Shown here: positions 46,480 to 57,937 of the stretch, in pieces
Layout of the letters: the number at the start of each line of letters is the position of its first letter
Numbering within the stretch: the stretch's first letter is position 1
From: Marisa cornuarietis
Taxonomy: Eukaryota > Mollusca > Gastropoda > Architaenioglossa > Ampullariidae
Direction of reading: 5' to 3'
NCBI GenBank assembly: GCA_004794655.1
Contig: SMMW01000521.1
Coordinates: forward strand, 6,090,623 to 6,154,622
DNA: 64,000 bases
Notes under the pieces: model-generated
What the model was told of the DNA's origin: nothing
Database searches by the model: none
Seen by the model: only the letters and a program-made list of their open reading frames with translations
Program-made: the position numbers and the translations under genes

Positions 46480-48596
46480 CTAGGAGACAGCAGCAGCTCG
46501 TCTCTCGCAGACGAATGGGACTGTGTAGGAACAGGAAGCATCAAGCCACTGCCCGTTTACACGATTCATAAATGCGCAGCCTTCCAGTGCCTTGCCACCA
46601 GCATTGTTTGGTTCACTAGTCTGCCAGTTAGTGTAGGGCAGGGCCCTAGCTGTGGGCCCCAGCACCCAGTGTCCATCTAGCAAAATGTCGTTGGCTGCCG
46701 TCCACGCGTACTGCGCTAGAGAACCAAAAAGCACCTGTTGATGGCGATGTTGACGAGGGATATTTTTCTTTTCCTTTTGCCTTTTAATAAATAAATATAC
46801 ATGTTATACCTGAGTAAGCACCTGGGATGCCATGGAGATGCTATGGAAACTTGAGAATTTTATTTAGTGACTTCATAGAGTACATATCGTTGTCCTCAAG
46901 TAGTATGTTAACCTGGATGTCCAGAGGTACATCTACCACTCACCTGCCTAGTTTACCTGGGATCAAGGTCTTGCATTTCACTGGCGGTACAAAAACCCTT
47001 TGCGGAAGATTTCACTTACCAGCATGGTTCCTTATCAACAAAAGTGTTCTCGATGGCCGAGTCGATTTCAACAAGATAACCACCAAATGTCCTGGAGATA
47101 GCCTGCAACGATTAACATACACACGTGTGAAGTCTGTTATAGCCTAGGTGTCAGTGTCTTTGATCAACTAAATCATCTTTCCACTAGTTCCTAGTACCAG
47201 ACACTTGTAAGTACAGAGTATCTTTACATACCTTAATAGAGCCGTAGATGTGGGCCATATATTCTCTCAAATCATTAACTACTTGTATAAAGTCAAGATT
47301 TAGTGTGCACATAATCTCTACTTTTTACGAAATTCCTAGAATTGTAGGCTTTTTCTTTTAAATTCTTTTCACCCAATGAAAAGCAAACCTAGAAAGTCAT
47401 CTCAGTGCGACAGGGAGTCTATAGAAAGTTTGAATTTCTGATGAGTGTATAATAAACAATTTTCCTAAATGTACTTAGTGTAAAGGGTGCAAAGCAGCTT
47501 TTACTGGATGAAACAAGTGAACAGTTGGTAAAACCTGCAAATTAGCTGTCGTACCCTTCAACTTGGAATCGAAAACGACTTTTGTTGAGAATATTCTCAT
47601 CATGAACTTTATCTTCTAGACTGCAGAATCATGTCGGAACATAGTCTGGGTGTCGGAGTCCATCTTCCTTTTTTTCTACTTCTTACATATTTGGTTAATA
47701 AATACAGTACAATATTTGTTTAGCTGAAAAGGAGGTATTTTCTAGTCAGGAATGGAGACCAGCCCCAAACCAATGATCATTGATCCAAGATAGACCAAGA
47801 AACTACAACACCTTCTTCTTGTGAGATTAACTTTAGAAAACAAGTTGTTATTAGTAATGCTATTATTATTGTCTATATCTCATGCTTTTGTATTCGTTGT
47901 TAAAAACATAAAAGGATCGATTTCTTTCGGATTTTTGTTCTTTCGTTTACTTTCTGCTGTACCTTGGTGCGTTAAAGATATTTTAGTGTTGTACATTAGA
48001 TTTATCTCTAAGCTGCATCCTATTATAATTTTAAATGTCAACCTTAACAATAACAATTGTTATAGTGGAGAATAAATCTTTTTACCTGCCTGCAGACTCT
48101 TCGTGCCCAAACTCCTGGACTAAATTCAGCACATCATGCTACGCTTACGTTTATGAACCTTCTTCGTGGGCTGATGCTAATGTAAGGTCAAAGTTCAAAT
48201 GCTGTGCTGTGCTTCACTATCGTAACTTACTTGACGGGGAACTGAGTTACAGAATAATATTTACATACTATTAACTACGTTAAATTTGTGGCTTTTATGC
48301 TTAAGTTTATCTATTTCTTAACTGATATGTTTTAAAGTATGCAGTGGGACTGATTTTGTAGTTCAGGTCTTTCGTTTCGGCATATCCATAGCCTGTAATC
48401 ATCCTCAGTACAATATTAAGAAAACATTCACTTTATTTTATGATAAATGTACACTTGCATTTGTTTTAACAAGCTGACACTATTTTTGCACTCACAGAGA
48501 TCAGTGCTCTATGATATTCAACAATATCAGGTTACACAGTTTGCTAAGATTATGCTCACAACACAAGCCACAGAGTGACAGCAATGTTGGGAACAT
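46480..48596 (-). pseudogene. C-type lectin pseudogene with inverted exon 2
   Basis: Exon 1 (48596-48560) is shortened to MFPTLLSLCGLC by a 12-nt loss relative to its paralogue at 63063. Exon 2 lies on the opposite strand at 48096-48181. Exon 3 (47102-47020) is 83 bp instead of 91, which shifts the frame, and its C1 cysteine is Ser (AISRTF). Exon 4 (46715-46480) is open: QYAWTAANDI, TNWQTSEPNN, LEGC, QWLDASC, PFVCER. Introns align closely with the intact gene at 57938-63063, so this is a recent duplicate that decayed. TATA is changed to TATGAAT. Exon 4 could still be captured by another leader, such as 48939. Confidence 0.8.
47820..48500. other. Inverted segment carrying lectin exon 2
   Basis: Outside this interval the sequence runs collinear with 61570-62280 and 62940-63060. 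Inside, it aligns with the reverse complement of about 62300-62870, including exon 2 (DSSCPNSW, SCYAYVY) and both flanking intron parts. The plus-strand exon 2 occupies 48096-48181 with CTGCAG before it and GTAAGG after it. The breakpoints are placed by eye to within about 20 bp. Confidence 0.8.
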
Positions 48597-48890
48597 GGTT
48601 CTCGATGAGTGGAGTCTACAGGTTGTGAACATTCATAGTCCACACTTCCTTTCGAATAAGTAGGATATTCACAGTACAGTCAACTCTCGACGTGCTCAGC
48701 CCCCCCCCCCTTTAATTATGTTCTCCTTACTTGAAAATGAAAATATAATAAAAAAAACAAAATGTTCAAAAATATGGAAAATATTTATAAGAAATATAAA
48801 ATAATTCAAATGATATATTAAAAGACATTCAGAATTGTGAGGTTAATCATGTTAATGCTTGTACTAGCTCTGTTAGATACGGATACTCAC

Positions 48891-48939
48891 AGCACGTGCC
48901 ACACAGTAAAAACAAAAGTAGTAGCGGTCTCGGAGACAT
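48891..48939 (-). CDS. Orphan lectin signal-peptide exon
   Basis: A 49-bp leader exon, MSPRPLLLLFLLCGTC, ending at a GTGAGT donor in the family phase. TATAAAT lies 45 nt upstream. No matching exon 2 follows on the minus strand before the decayed 48596 leader, so it may be the relic of another duplicated gene or an alternative first exon. It could splice to downstream lectin exons in this cluster. Confidence 0.6.
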
Positions 48940-48977
48940 TTTAGTTGCTACCTGGGCAGCAGGTGTTTTGACTGTTA

Positions 48978-48984
48978 ATTTATA
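48978..48984 (-). promoter_or_regulatory. TATA box of orphan leader exon
   Basis: GACTATAAATT on the minus strand, 45 nt before the ATG. Same context and spacing as the other lectin promoters. Confidence 0.65.
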
Positions 48985-49279
48985 GTCTACACCGCGAGCA
49001 TCACCGGTATTGACACGCACACGAAAAGTTGTTTTGCATTCTTGTTTAAAGATTAGTGATTTTTATCACACACCTTGTGTAAATATTGCAACTGGATCAG
49101 GTGTTGCTTTAATAACAAGCCTCAACTGTGAGACCGCTGTCAACATTGCTACATCCAGCCTCACCACCATTTCATTCACGACCATCACGACGACTTCGAC
49201 AGCCACCGTAATAATAACACTTATATAGAAAGACTATAGTGCCATCATCATTTACTAGGCTACCATACACGTCACATTC

Positions 49280-49510
49280 AGCTGGAACACACGTCACACA
49301 AACTAAAAGTACACGTCACACAGACTGAAGTACACGTCACACACACTGAAACACGCGTCCCACAGACTGAAGTAGACGTCACACAGACTGAAGTACACGT
49401 CACACACACTGAAACACGCGTCACAGACCGAAGTACACGTCACATAGCCTGAAGTACACGTCACACGGCCTGAAGTACACGTCACACAGATTGAAGTACA
49501 CGCCCCACTG
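49280..49510. repeat. Minisatellite of about 21 bp, about 10 copies
   Basis: Units like GAAGTACACGTCACACAGACT. Variants replace AGTACAC with ACACGC. Further scattered ACACGTCACA-like phrases continue to about 49930, suggesting an older, broader array. Confidence 0.85.
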
Positions 49511-50780
49511 TGCGTAACAACCAAACCTGTAGTATTGGGCTGTAATACATGTCACATTGAGGTAAAATATACCCCAGTCTACTGAAAGGCTCGTCACACT
49601 CGGTTAATGTACACGACACCCAATTAAAATAATAATGTATCGCTCAGCAAACCGTACACGTCATCATCGTCTGTTATACATCAAAACAACCACAAAACCA
49701 AATGAACGCATGGACTAATTTCTCACCCTGGCGGAGCACACAGCAGCCAGTTCAAATGGCGCACGTGACTTTTTCACACGTCACACTCGACTGTACTACA
49801 TGTCACAAGCTACTGAAGTAGGGCACACAGCATACATACACATGACACTTTATCTCTGATGTATGTCACACTCGACAAACTACCGACACTCTTCTCGAAC
49901 GTCACACTCGGCTGATAAACGTTACAATGACCCACATACTGCCTCGCACACACACACACACACAAACAAACACACAAACACACACAACAGCTGGATCTGT
50001 CTCTGTCGCCATAACATAAGGCCTGCAAAGTCTGGGGATTTGCCTGCCATAAATATTTTACCTAAACTCAATCCTCGCTAGATATTCGATAGGTAGCTTT
50101 CTACTTGTCGCAATATCCATGTAGCAAACATCATCTCCACACTTGCTTTACAAACCTTTCGCGTGTGTGCATCGGAGAGTCAGACAGTCACAGTCTTCTG
50201 AGTTGTGGGACCAGATGACTACAAAGCCACGTGACCACCAGAACACGTGTTGTTTGTCTCAAAGCCAGATTACGAGATTACGAGATGAAAGTTGTAATTA
50301 TTCTTCATCTTTATCATCACCATTATCATCCATATACCACATAAAAGACAAACAAAATCCATGAAATTATAGTTTATTTTGCGAGGGGAATTTTGTTTCA
50401 AAGTTTCAGAATGTTCAGATCTTTTCTATCGTTTTTTTCCTCACCTCTACAGGCTCCATTTCCAGCAAAATAGCGGGTGTTAGAGCGAGTTGTCCGGGTC
50501 AACGGTTCAGTGGAATCCTTGCAACTGATAAGCAAACAGTCAGAAATATGGCTAAACTCTTGAAGTTATCACCGCAGAAAAGTTTCTTTAATACAGTGAT
50601 GCCCAACCTCTTTCGGCCTGGGGGCAATATAAATTTCCGACACGCGTGTTATTGGCCGGCTTCACCAAAAAAGTACAAAAAGAGAAAAAAATAGAGCAGA
50701 TACCGTTTTTATTAGTATCTACCCTTTAATTCTGTAGTAATTTGTGGGATGTTTGAATTTGTTTTCCCGAAACAAACATC
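49511..50780. other. No gene recognised
   Basis: It contains degenerate CACGTCACA phrases, a (CA)n-like tract at 49946-49990 and unremarkable sequence to the hAT relic. 49607-49640 matches 660-690. Confidence 0.5.
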
Positions 50781-52135
50781 TGAATGTCCGGCTGCATCGT
50801 AGAGACACCGAGTCGAGCACTGAATCGAAATGTTCGTCCGCCAGGAGATTACCTCAGACGGGTTTCGTCCCTTTCATCACTGAAAACGTCTGTTGACACA
50901 CATAAGTACTTGTAAACATCGTGATCATCCTCAACCCTTGTTTTCGGACATGTGGAAAAGTTTCTGCAGGGAACATGGTGTAGAAATCAATTGTCTGCAT
51001 CGCTAGAAATGTGTCAAGCAGGGATGTCTGGCTTTGCAAGTCACTCAGTTCCAGTTGCAGGTCTGTCGGGGCACTTGACACATCTGCCGCAAATGGATTT
51101 TCGAAGAGACGTATTTCATTCTTCAAATCACGTAAATCCACAAAACTTTCATTGAAATTATCATTCACGAGCCCCAGAAGTTGGATCATTCTTGCTTTGG
51201 GGAAAGACATTTAGCTGCTGATCGTGACGTAGAGCTGCACACGTTGGGAACTGGACAAGCTGCACCCTTCCCGCCTGCTGAATGAAGAGTTGCAATTTCG
51301 CTTGGAATGATGCTATGTCCGCGTACACATGCGAACTCAACTTGTCTTTCCTTTGTAGTTTGGTGTTGAGTTTATTCAGATGTCACGTGATGTCGCATAA
51401 AATCGCCAAATCCCACAACCACGAGGGGTCGTTCAGCTGAGACACTTGCTTTGATTTCTCAGTCATAAAAATTTCAATCTCATGTCAAATCAAAAAACCG
51501 TTTTAAAACTTTCCTCGACCTAACCAGCGGACTTCGCTGTGAAGAGAAAGTCTTCATATGCGGATTCTATTTCTGTCAGAAAGTCCTGGAAAGTTCCGTG
51601 GTTCAACGCCTGTGATCTGATGAAGTTTACAGTGCTGACCACAATCTTCATCACATGGTCCAGAATCAATACGTGTCCACAGAGACTTTGTTGGTCAATA
51701 ATGCGGTGAAGCCGCAGAGGCTCGGTTCCATTGGACGACGACTTTTCTAAGAACCCTTGCTGCCGCTTAGTTTTGACTGGAGATATTTCCCCGTGTCTTC
51801 CACTCGCCGTGCAATTGCCATGTGAGAATGGCTGACGGCTTCAACTGCATTCTGCTTATGAGGACACATTTCCTCCACCACTGCTAGCAACCACTTGTTT
51901 ACACATTCGCCGTCAGCATTGGCTTAACTTCTCTGCTCAAAATGTGAGCAGCTCGGTAATTGTGACAGGATGAATTTTCTCAACATCTTTTCTCTCATCA
52001 ATGAGTATTCTCGGGTACTTTGATGAAAGTGCTGTAGTCCTATGGGCGAGCGGATAGCCACGAGATTTGAGGAACATTACATGAGGCTGGAGGCACGCAC
52101 ACCTGTCTGCTGTATCCCACATTCACGTGCATTCA
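50780..52135 (-). pseudogene. hAT-family transposase relic (GTF2IRD2/ZBED-like)
   Basis: The minus strand carries the C-terminal dimerisation region of a hAT transposase at 51210-50854: LFENPFAADV, LQLELSDLQSQ, FYTMFPAETFPHVRKQ, then STYVCQQTFSVMKG followed by a stop and LLADEHFDSV in frame. Upstream pieces (52122-51800) read HPVTITELLTF and EEMCPHKQNAVE..SHSHMAIARRVED, matching the N-terminal half of the same family, with stops and frameshifts between. The N-terminal BED finger is absent. The relic is inactive. Confidence 0.8.
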
Positions 52136-52199
52136 TAGAAAGATCTTTCAGAGTAGCAGACCCTGAAGACCTCAGAACGTTTCAGTTTCTCTAAGTATT

Positions 52200-53165
52200 T
52201 TAGTGCATTTTTGTGCATTAGTGAGTTTGTGTGAGAGAGTGTGCATGCGTGTGTGACCGGTATGCGCGGTGGGAATTATGTTCTTGTGTATGTTTTGTTG
52301 AGTGCGTGCAAGAACGTACGTTGAAATGAGTGTGAGGTGGGACCAGGAGATGAAGTCCTCAGGTTGTAAGATACTGAGGTTCTTAGTTGGTACCTGCTAA
52401 CAAGTCTAAGTCGTCTGCAAAGCATACTGGTTGCAAACTGGAAATGGAAATGTAGTGGTCGTGGAGGGCTTCCCCGCATGATCTTTCTCAAGATGTTTAA
52501 CCAACGAGCATTAGGGGGCGCTACTGAGGTGCCCCGACTGCAGTGGGAAAATAACTTTCTATTCGGTCATCGAGCAGGACTGAGCTCATTGAGTTGTTAT
52601 ACAGCGCTGATGACTTGGACAAGGCCTTCGTTGATGCTGACATTTAGTAACATATGCAGTAGCCCTTTGACCTTTATTGTATGACTGTATTTGAAAAAGA
52701 GGAAGCTCACTAACAGACTTGACGGTTCCGTGTCAGTAGCAGAAAATCCTGGACCAAGACTGCAAGTGATTTATTTGATGAATTTTATTCTAAGGAATAT
52801 GGTGCTGGTGCCACAGAGGGGTGACATGGAAGTTAACAGTCAGTGCAGCGCGGGTGGGCGAGTCGCACCTGGCCTGACTAACAGGTGTTTTTATGATAGT
52901 GGAAAGAGAAAGGGGAAGACAATATAATTATCTGTTGCCGGCCAGCGCTTGACTTCTCAGAGAGACACGGCAAGTGCAGACACACTGTGTGTAGGGGGGA
53001 GGGGTGAAGGCTGTCTTCCTAGAAAGGTGCTTCGTTCTATTTTTCAGTATTTTGGGTGTTTTTGTATTAGGAGAATTTTTCCTGTATGTTTTTAAAGAAA
53101 GATATAGATATGCAGTAGTAATTTTGTTTTGTTGTAATTTTTTAGCTGTGAGGTATTCATACCCT
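52200..53165. repeat. Dispersed repeat, copy B (pairs with 130-655), with RT-derived insert
   Basis: The outer blocks match the start of the window. The middle, about 52452-52960, is absent there. Within it, 52460-52640 is a diverged relative of the minus-strand LINE RT fragment at 31200-31385, sharing GAGTTGTTATACAGCGCT-like sequence. Either copy A lost the insert or copy B gained it. Confidence 0.6.
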
Positions 53166-54029
53166 GGAGAATTTGGTCAGGAGTGTTGGGCGGCTCGTCC
53201 CTAGAGGCGGCGCCATTTGTTCAACGTCTGGCCTCTAGAGGCAGCGTTTGTGGTTTGAGGTTGGGTGACTCGTCCTGAGAGACAGCACCATTGTAAGTAA
53301 CACGTTTGGTCCCGAGAGACAGCTTTTATGGTTTGGGTATTCGTGTGTGGAGTATATATGTAGTTATTTTTATGCACACTCCTTGAAACGTCAGTTTTCC
53401 AGTGACTGCAAATTAAGAACATTATCCAGTGTGAACATCAAAAAGTGACTTTGTGCCGGAGTATAAACTTTACTAGTATTCTTTGTTAATAATTCAAATT
53501 GAGACAACAAACTTTCTTTTAGACTATTTGATAATTAGATTATTTTGTACCTTAGAATTTCTTGAAATTATTTTACCATGTTTACTGATTTTATTAAATG
53601 TGTACAGACTTGAACAGGAGGCAGAGTTGTTTTTGTATGAGGAAAAAAAGATCGCGCAAATGTCCAGGCGTTAGGTGAAGACAGAGGCTGTGACAACTGG
53701 TCTGACAGAGAAGCTGAGCTGGGTGAATGGTGACTAAATGTTGAAAGGTTGACATATTGGATGCCTAGTGTAAGTGTCAAGTAATCAGAGTCAGTTTGGT
53801 GTGTAAAGTAAGAAGTGTATGGGCGTCAAATTGTTCATATAGTGAAGATATTCTCGCTTTTCTATTAAATAAATGCCTGTCTGAAAGATTTTCTCTGTAC
53901 GTGTATATGCCCCTGTGATCATATGACCACACAGTCACGTGATATCAAGTACAAGTCTCACTTGTCTCATAGCGAGATGTATAAGATACATGCTGTGATA
54001 CTCATGACTGTGGCTCTACATGCTGTGGA
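53166..54029. other. No gene recognised
   Basis: It contains a short repeated phrase at 53200-53340 (CGTC-type ends with GAGAGACAGC and CTCTAGAGGCAGC). No recognisable coding exon. Confidence 0.45.
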
Positions 54030-55560
54030 TGACAGGTTTTGCTATCTCTTCTCAAAGAACTCAGTCTAGTGCTAATAATTTATATGAATTTGTTTTAAGG
54101 AAAATAAAAATAGCGTTTTAGTTTATTAAAGAGTTTGTGTGTATCTTGTGTGTAATGTTTGTACCTGATTTTTGCTCAGTGCAGTCTTTCTTGTACCCAC
54201 CCTTCCCAGCCACAGCTGGCTTTCGAATGTCAAAGACTGGACTGGTCGTCCTGTACAGGACCTGCTGACTATCGCCCACAATAGACAAGAGTGGCGGCCC
54301 CTGTCAGCTGCCGCGTCTATCCATGTGATCCCCCCAACCACAGGTGCCGGTCATAGGACTGACTGACTGACTGACTGACAGACATACCATATGCACACAC
54401 TAGTCTATCGTTATGTCATAAAATATGTTCTGCATGCTGCCTGTAGCCGAGAGCAACGACTTACCCTCGCTTTATAACTAGGGCAGATTAGTGGACTTTG
54501 CTATCGAGCTATCGTCTGCTGAGGATCACCACAAGGAGTAGATTCTGCAAGCGGCCAGAGACACTGAAGGAAAGGACAGTCATCACTGCGCGCGCGTAGT
54601 GGAACAGCGCTGAATCAACTCGCGTCCAGCTGTATACAAGCTGAACTTATCGACAGACAGCTTCCGGTCTCTTTGTTTTGTACCCGCGAGCATAATATAG
54701 AATCCTTGGATATTGAAGAAATCTTCTTAGAAAGTATGCTTATATATATATATATATATTAAATAAATGAATCATAATGTAAAATATCTTTGCTCAAACA
54801 GAGCGTTGTATCGTAGTATATGTATTTATTTCGTAGTTGCCAGGTGACTTATCTTCAATGTAACATTCCGGTTTGAAATGTCTGGAGCAAATAGTCACTC
54901 TTTCAATGTTAAAACTAGAATTACGATTCACAGCTCTCACAAGAGCTTTTTCCCAGTCTTGATTGTCTACTCTTCGTATGCGGAAGAATGATAAACCTTT
55001 GAGTCGACTTTTGCATGAAGGGCAGCCTGGAATCGCACATCTAGTGCCTGGCATCTCAAAAGAACTACAACAAGGAGCTCTGTGACACACTGTGTAAAGT
55101 GAAACCGGAAAAAATGAGGCAATAACTTATTTGGTGGTAAGATTCAGTGGGATAGTATTAGGTCTTAGCTCAAGATGGTACTTGAAGCAGAGAGTTTTCT
55201 CTTGTTGAACCCACCTAAAGACAAATGTTTCTATTTTTTTCTCCCCAGGCCTCTTGTTGTTGTTGTTCTTCGTCATCTTCTGTTTAGTATTCCGCTTCGT
55301 CATAATCTTTTCTACTGTTGTGTGAGTGTAATCAGGTGGATATTTTCATTCGTCCACCCCCACGTTCATTTCATCCTTCATCTTCGTTGTCCTGTCCTAC
55401 ATCGCCAGTCATATATGCAAAATACATGTACCAACACAGAAGTTGTAACTCGAAGTTGTACTGAAGACAAAATACAAGATACAAGATACAATACAAGATA
55501 CAAGACAACTTTATTTATCGCCAAAGGGCAATTCCAGTAAGAGCACCAGACGTCGCACAA
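54030..55560. repeat. Dispersed repeat with THAP relic, copy 2 (pairs with 20640-22655)
   Basis: Collinear with copy 1, including the GACT microsatellite (54357-54380), AT run (54742-54760), minus-strand THAP frame and the stretch ending TTTATTTATCGCCAAAGGGC. It lacks the 530-bp block of copy 1, and has a 12-bp GCGCGCGTAGTG insertion near 54588. Confidence 0.75.
54840..55054 (-). pseudogene. THAP zinc-finger domain relic, copy 2
   Basis: From the ATG at 55054, MPGTRCAIPGC, LSFFRIRR, QDWEKALVRAV and ICSRHFKPECY give a complete C2CH THAP finger. The frame then runs out into non-coding sequence after KSPG. It is more than 90 percent like copy 1 by eye. The finger is better preserved than the surrounding DNA would need, but only two copies can be compared. 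Confidence 0.7.
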
Positions 55561-57900
55561 CCAAGAGTGGCCATCTGAAGTAACACTAATCAAACAGGTT
55601 TCGCAAAGTTAGACTTGGTGACACCTGCGGACTTTATTGTCGCACACAGAGTAAGGAGATGGGGCTTTGAACCACCTTGGTGCCCCAGTTCAGTACCCGG
55701 GTGGCGCAGTGGACTTACCTAGGATTGCAGACGTGTAGACTAAGCTCGACAGAGGGTTGAAGAAAGTATAGTAGTGAGAGGAATGGTAAATAAGCTTTCT
55801 GATTTTCCTATCATTTTCACACAGCACAAGAAACAGATGAAAGTTAACAAGTAGCTAGGATGAGCAGCTGTTTATTTTGCTACCAAAATATATTTGCTGT
55901 CTCGAAGCATTTTTCGCGATTTTCCTTTTCATGAGCCATGTTTGCCATGTCTGCCTCGGACGCGAATGCACATCGTCCGTGACGTGATTAGGTCTCACTA
56001 GTTTAAAAAAAACATTTGGCACAATGGGGTTACAAATAAGTTAAATGGGAGTAAACAAAGATAATAAATACAAAAAAATATTTTAATAATCACGGGAAAA
56101 GGATTTTTAAAAAGTGTCTGAGATAGCCAAGGTGAGGCAGACTTACCTTCATTGTATTTCTTAAAAATATGTTTCTCTGAATTACAGCAGGAAAAGTTAA
56201 TACGCGAGAGCAAGAGAACACAACTCTGCAGACAACTGTGTAAGTCGTCACCGCAAAGTGTCCATCGTGTTTTGTATGTCAGTGCTAGTATCAACGTAAA
56301 ACTCAACGTTTTTTCTGCTTAGATTCCTAATAAACAAACTTTTGGAAAATGGGATTCATTTTTTATTACAGGATTTGTTGTTTTATAAATCTAACGGATA
56401 AGAAAGATAACGATATCACAGACCTGTGTACCTACATATCTTAATTGACGATATAAGTGGTCTTAACAGTTCTTCTTTGCTGAATCTCCGATACCATCAT
56501 ATTTCTCCTAAGTCCAGAGATATTTTTTTTAATTTGACTCATCATTTTGATTTCACCTAATGTGCTAACATTTTATCACTTGTGAACGATTACAGAAGGA
56601 AAGAAAGAAAGAAAGAAAGAAAGACCCTTACATTTCCTCTACATACATATCTACGTACATACACACTATACAAGTACACAGACTGTCTCTCTTTCTCGGC
56701 ATCTCTTATTTCATCAATCCTTTTCTTTCACATGAACAGACATTGACTAGACATTACCCAATATTTACTGCCTAAAGTGACTAGACATTACCCACACATT
56801 ACCGTCCCCATAGATAGCAAAACACATGTGAGCAGGCACACATGGATGCTTGAAAGCCCACGTCAACTTTACATGACTCAAGGGGACTCATTCAACTATT
56901 ATCGTTCTTTACAAGAGCTACAATGGATGTGAGGAAGGCTATTGTTTCAGCAAAGAAAATATTTCTCAACCGGAAGTTGTGGCCCGGACGTGTCTATACC
57001 TGAGCCCAGAGGGCATGACACAGAACAGGCCATTAACCGGGTGGGATGCACCTCGCACAGACTGCGCTGGGCGTAGCTCGTGCCCACAGAGGGAGTGCCA
57101 GCTCTACACACTTCCCGGTCGAGCAGACTTTGTTTGTTTGTTTCGTATTGTTTGTTTTTTGTGTGTGGTACTGCCGTACAAGATAATGACAGAGAATGTC
57201 ATTACACTCTTATCCCCGCCGGAAAAACTGGACCAGAATGTTCCGTCTATGCCAAATTTCTTCAGCTGGCGTAGAAAGTAAAGGCGTTGTTGCCCCTTCT
57301 GGACAGTCGACACTACATTGATTTCCTAGCTGAGATCATTTGAGATTGTGAATGGCCTCCCCGTTGATAATGACAGACTCAACAGGACCTCTTTTTCTGC
57401 GGAAGTCATAATACTTTAAAGTCGAAGTCATGTGACTTCTAGTAAAGAAATCTGACTGGAGCTAACAGGTCACCCCTTTCCTTCTCACAGCTACACAGGT
57501 AGGTGAGCAAATTTGTGAGTCAGCAGGGTGAGTAATAATGAGGTTGTTTGGCAGATAATCATACAGACCCATTCTCCAGGTGTCTAGATGGGGATGAAGG
57601 AGAGATAAGTAAAGAAGTGATGAAACTATTTTATGTTTGCAAATTTTATGAAGAATGCCAAGACAAACTGACATTGTAGAAGAGGCTTTTTACTGCCACC
57701 ACACGCTAAGAAAGATGTTTGACTAAATGGTTCATAAGTTTATCGAAATAAATGAAAGCTATTCACAGATAAACGTGCAGCTATTTACATTTTAAGTAGA
57801 TGGAAGCATATTGCAAAACTTGATGAAAAATAAAGATTTATTTATTTTTATCGGGATACAAACAGGCCCAACATAATAAATTATTCATAATAAAATGTAA
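55561..57900. other. No gene recognised
   Basis: It contains a (GAAA)n tract at 56598-56623 and a tRNA-A-box-like phrase (GGTGGCGCAGTGGACT) near 55698 without a B box. The minus strand at 57837-57848 reads AATAAATAAA and is a candidate polyadenylation signal for the lectin gene ending at 57938. Confidence 0.5.
57837..57848 (-). terminator. Candidate polyadenylation signal of the 154-aa lectin gene
   Basis: The reverse strand reads AAAAATAAATAAATC, two overlapping AATAAA hexamers about 90 nt after the stop codon. Confidence 0.55.
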
Positions 57901-57937
57901 CAAAGACTGTAAGACTTTTGTCTCAGTCACAAGAAGA

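Noticed and set aside
55690..55745. tRNA-like A-box phrase GGTGGCGCAGTGGACT
   Set aside because: No B box at the right distance and no pairing. At most a SINE fragment.
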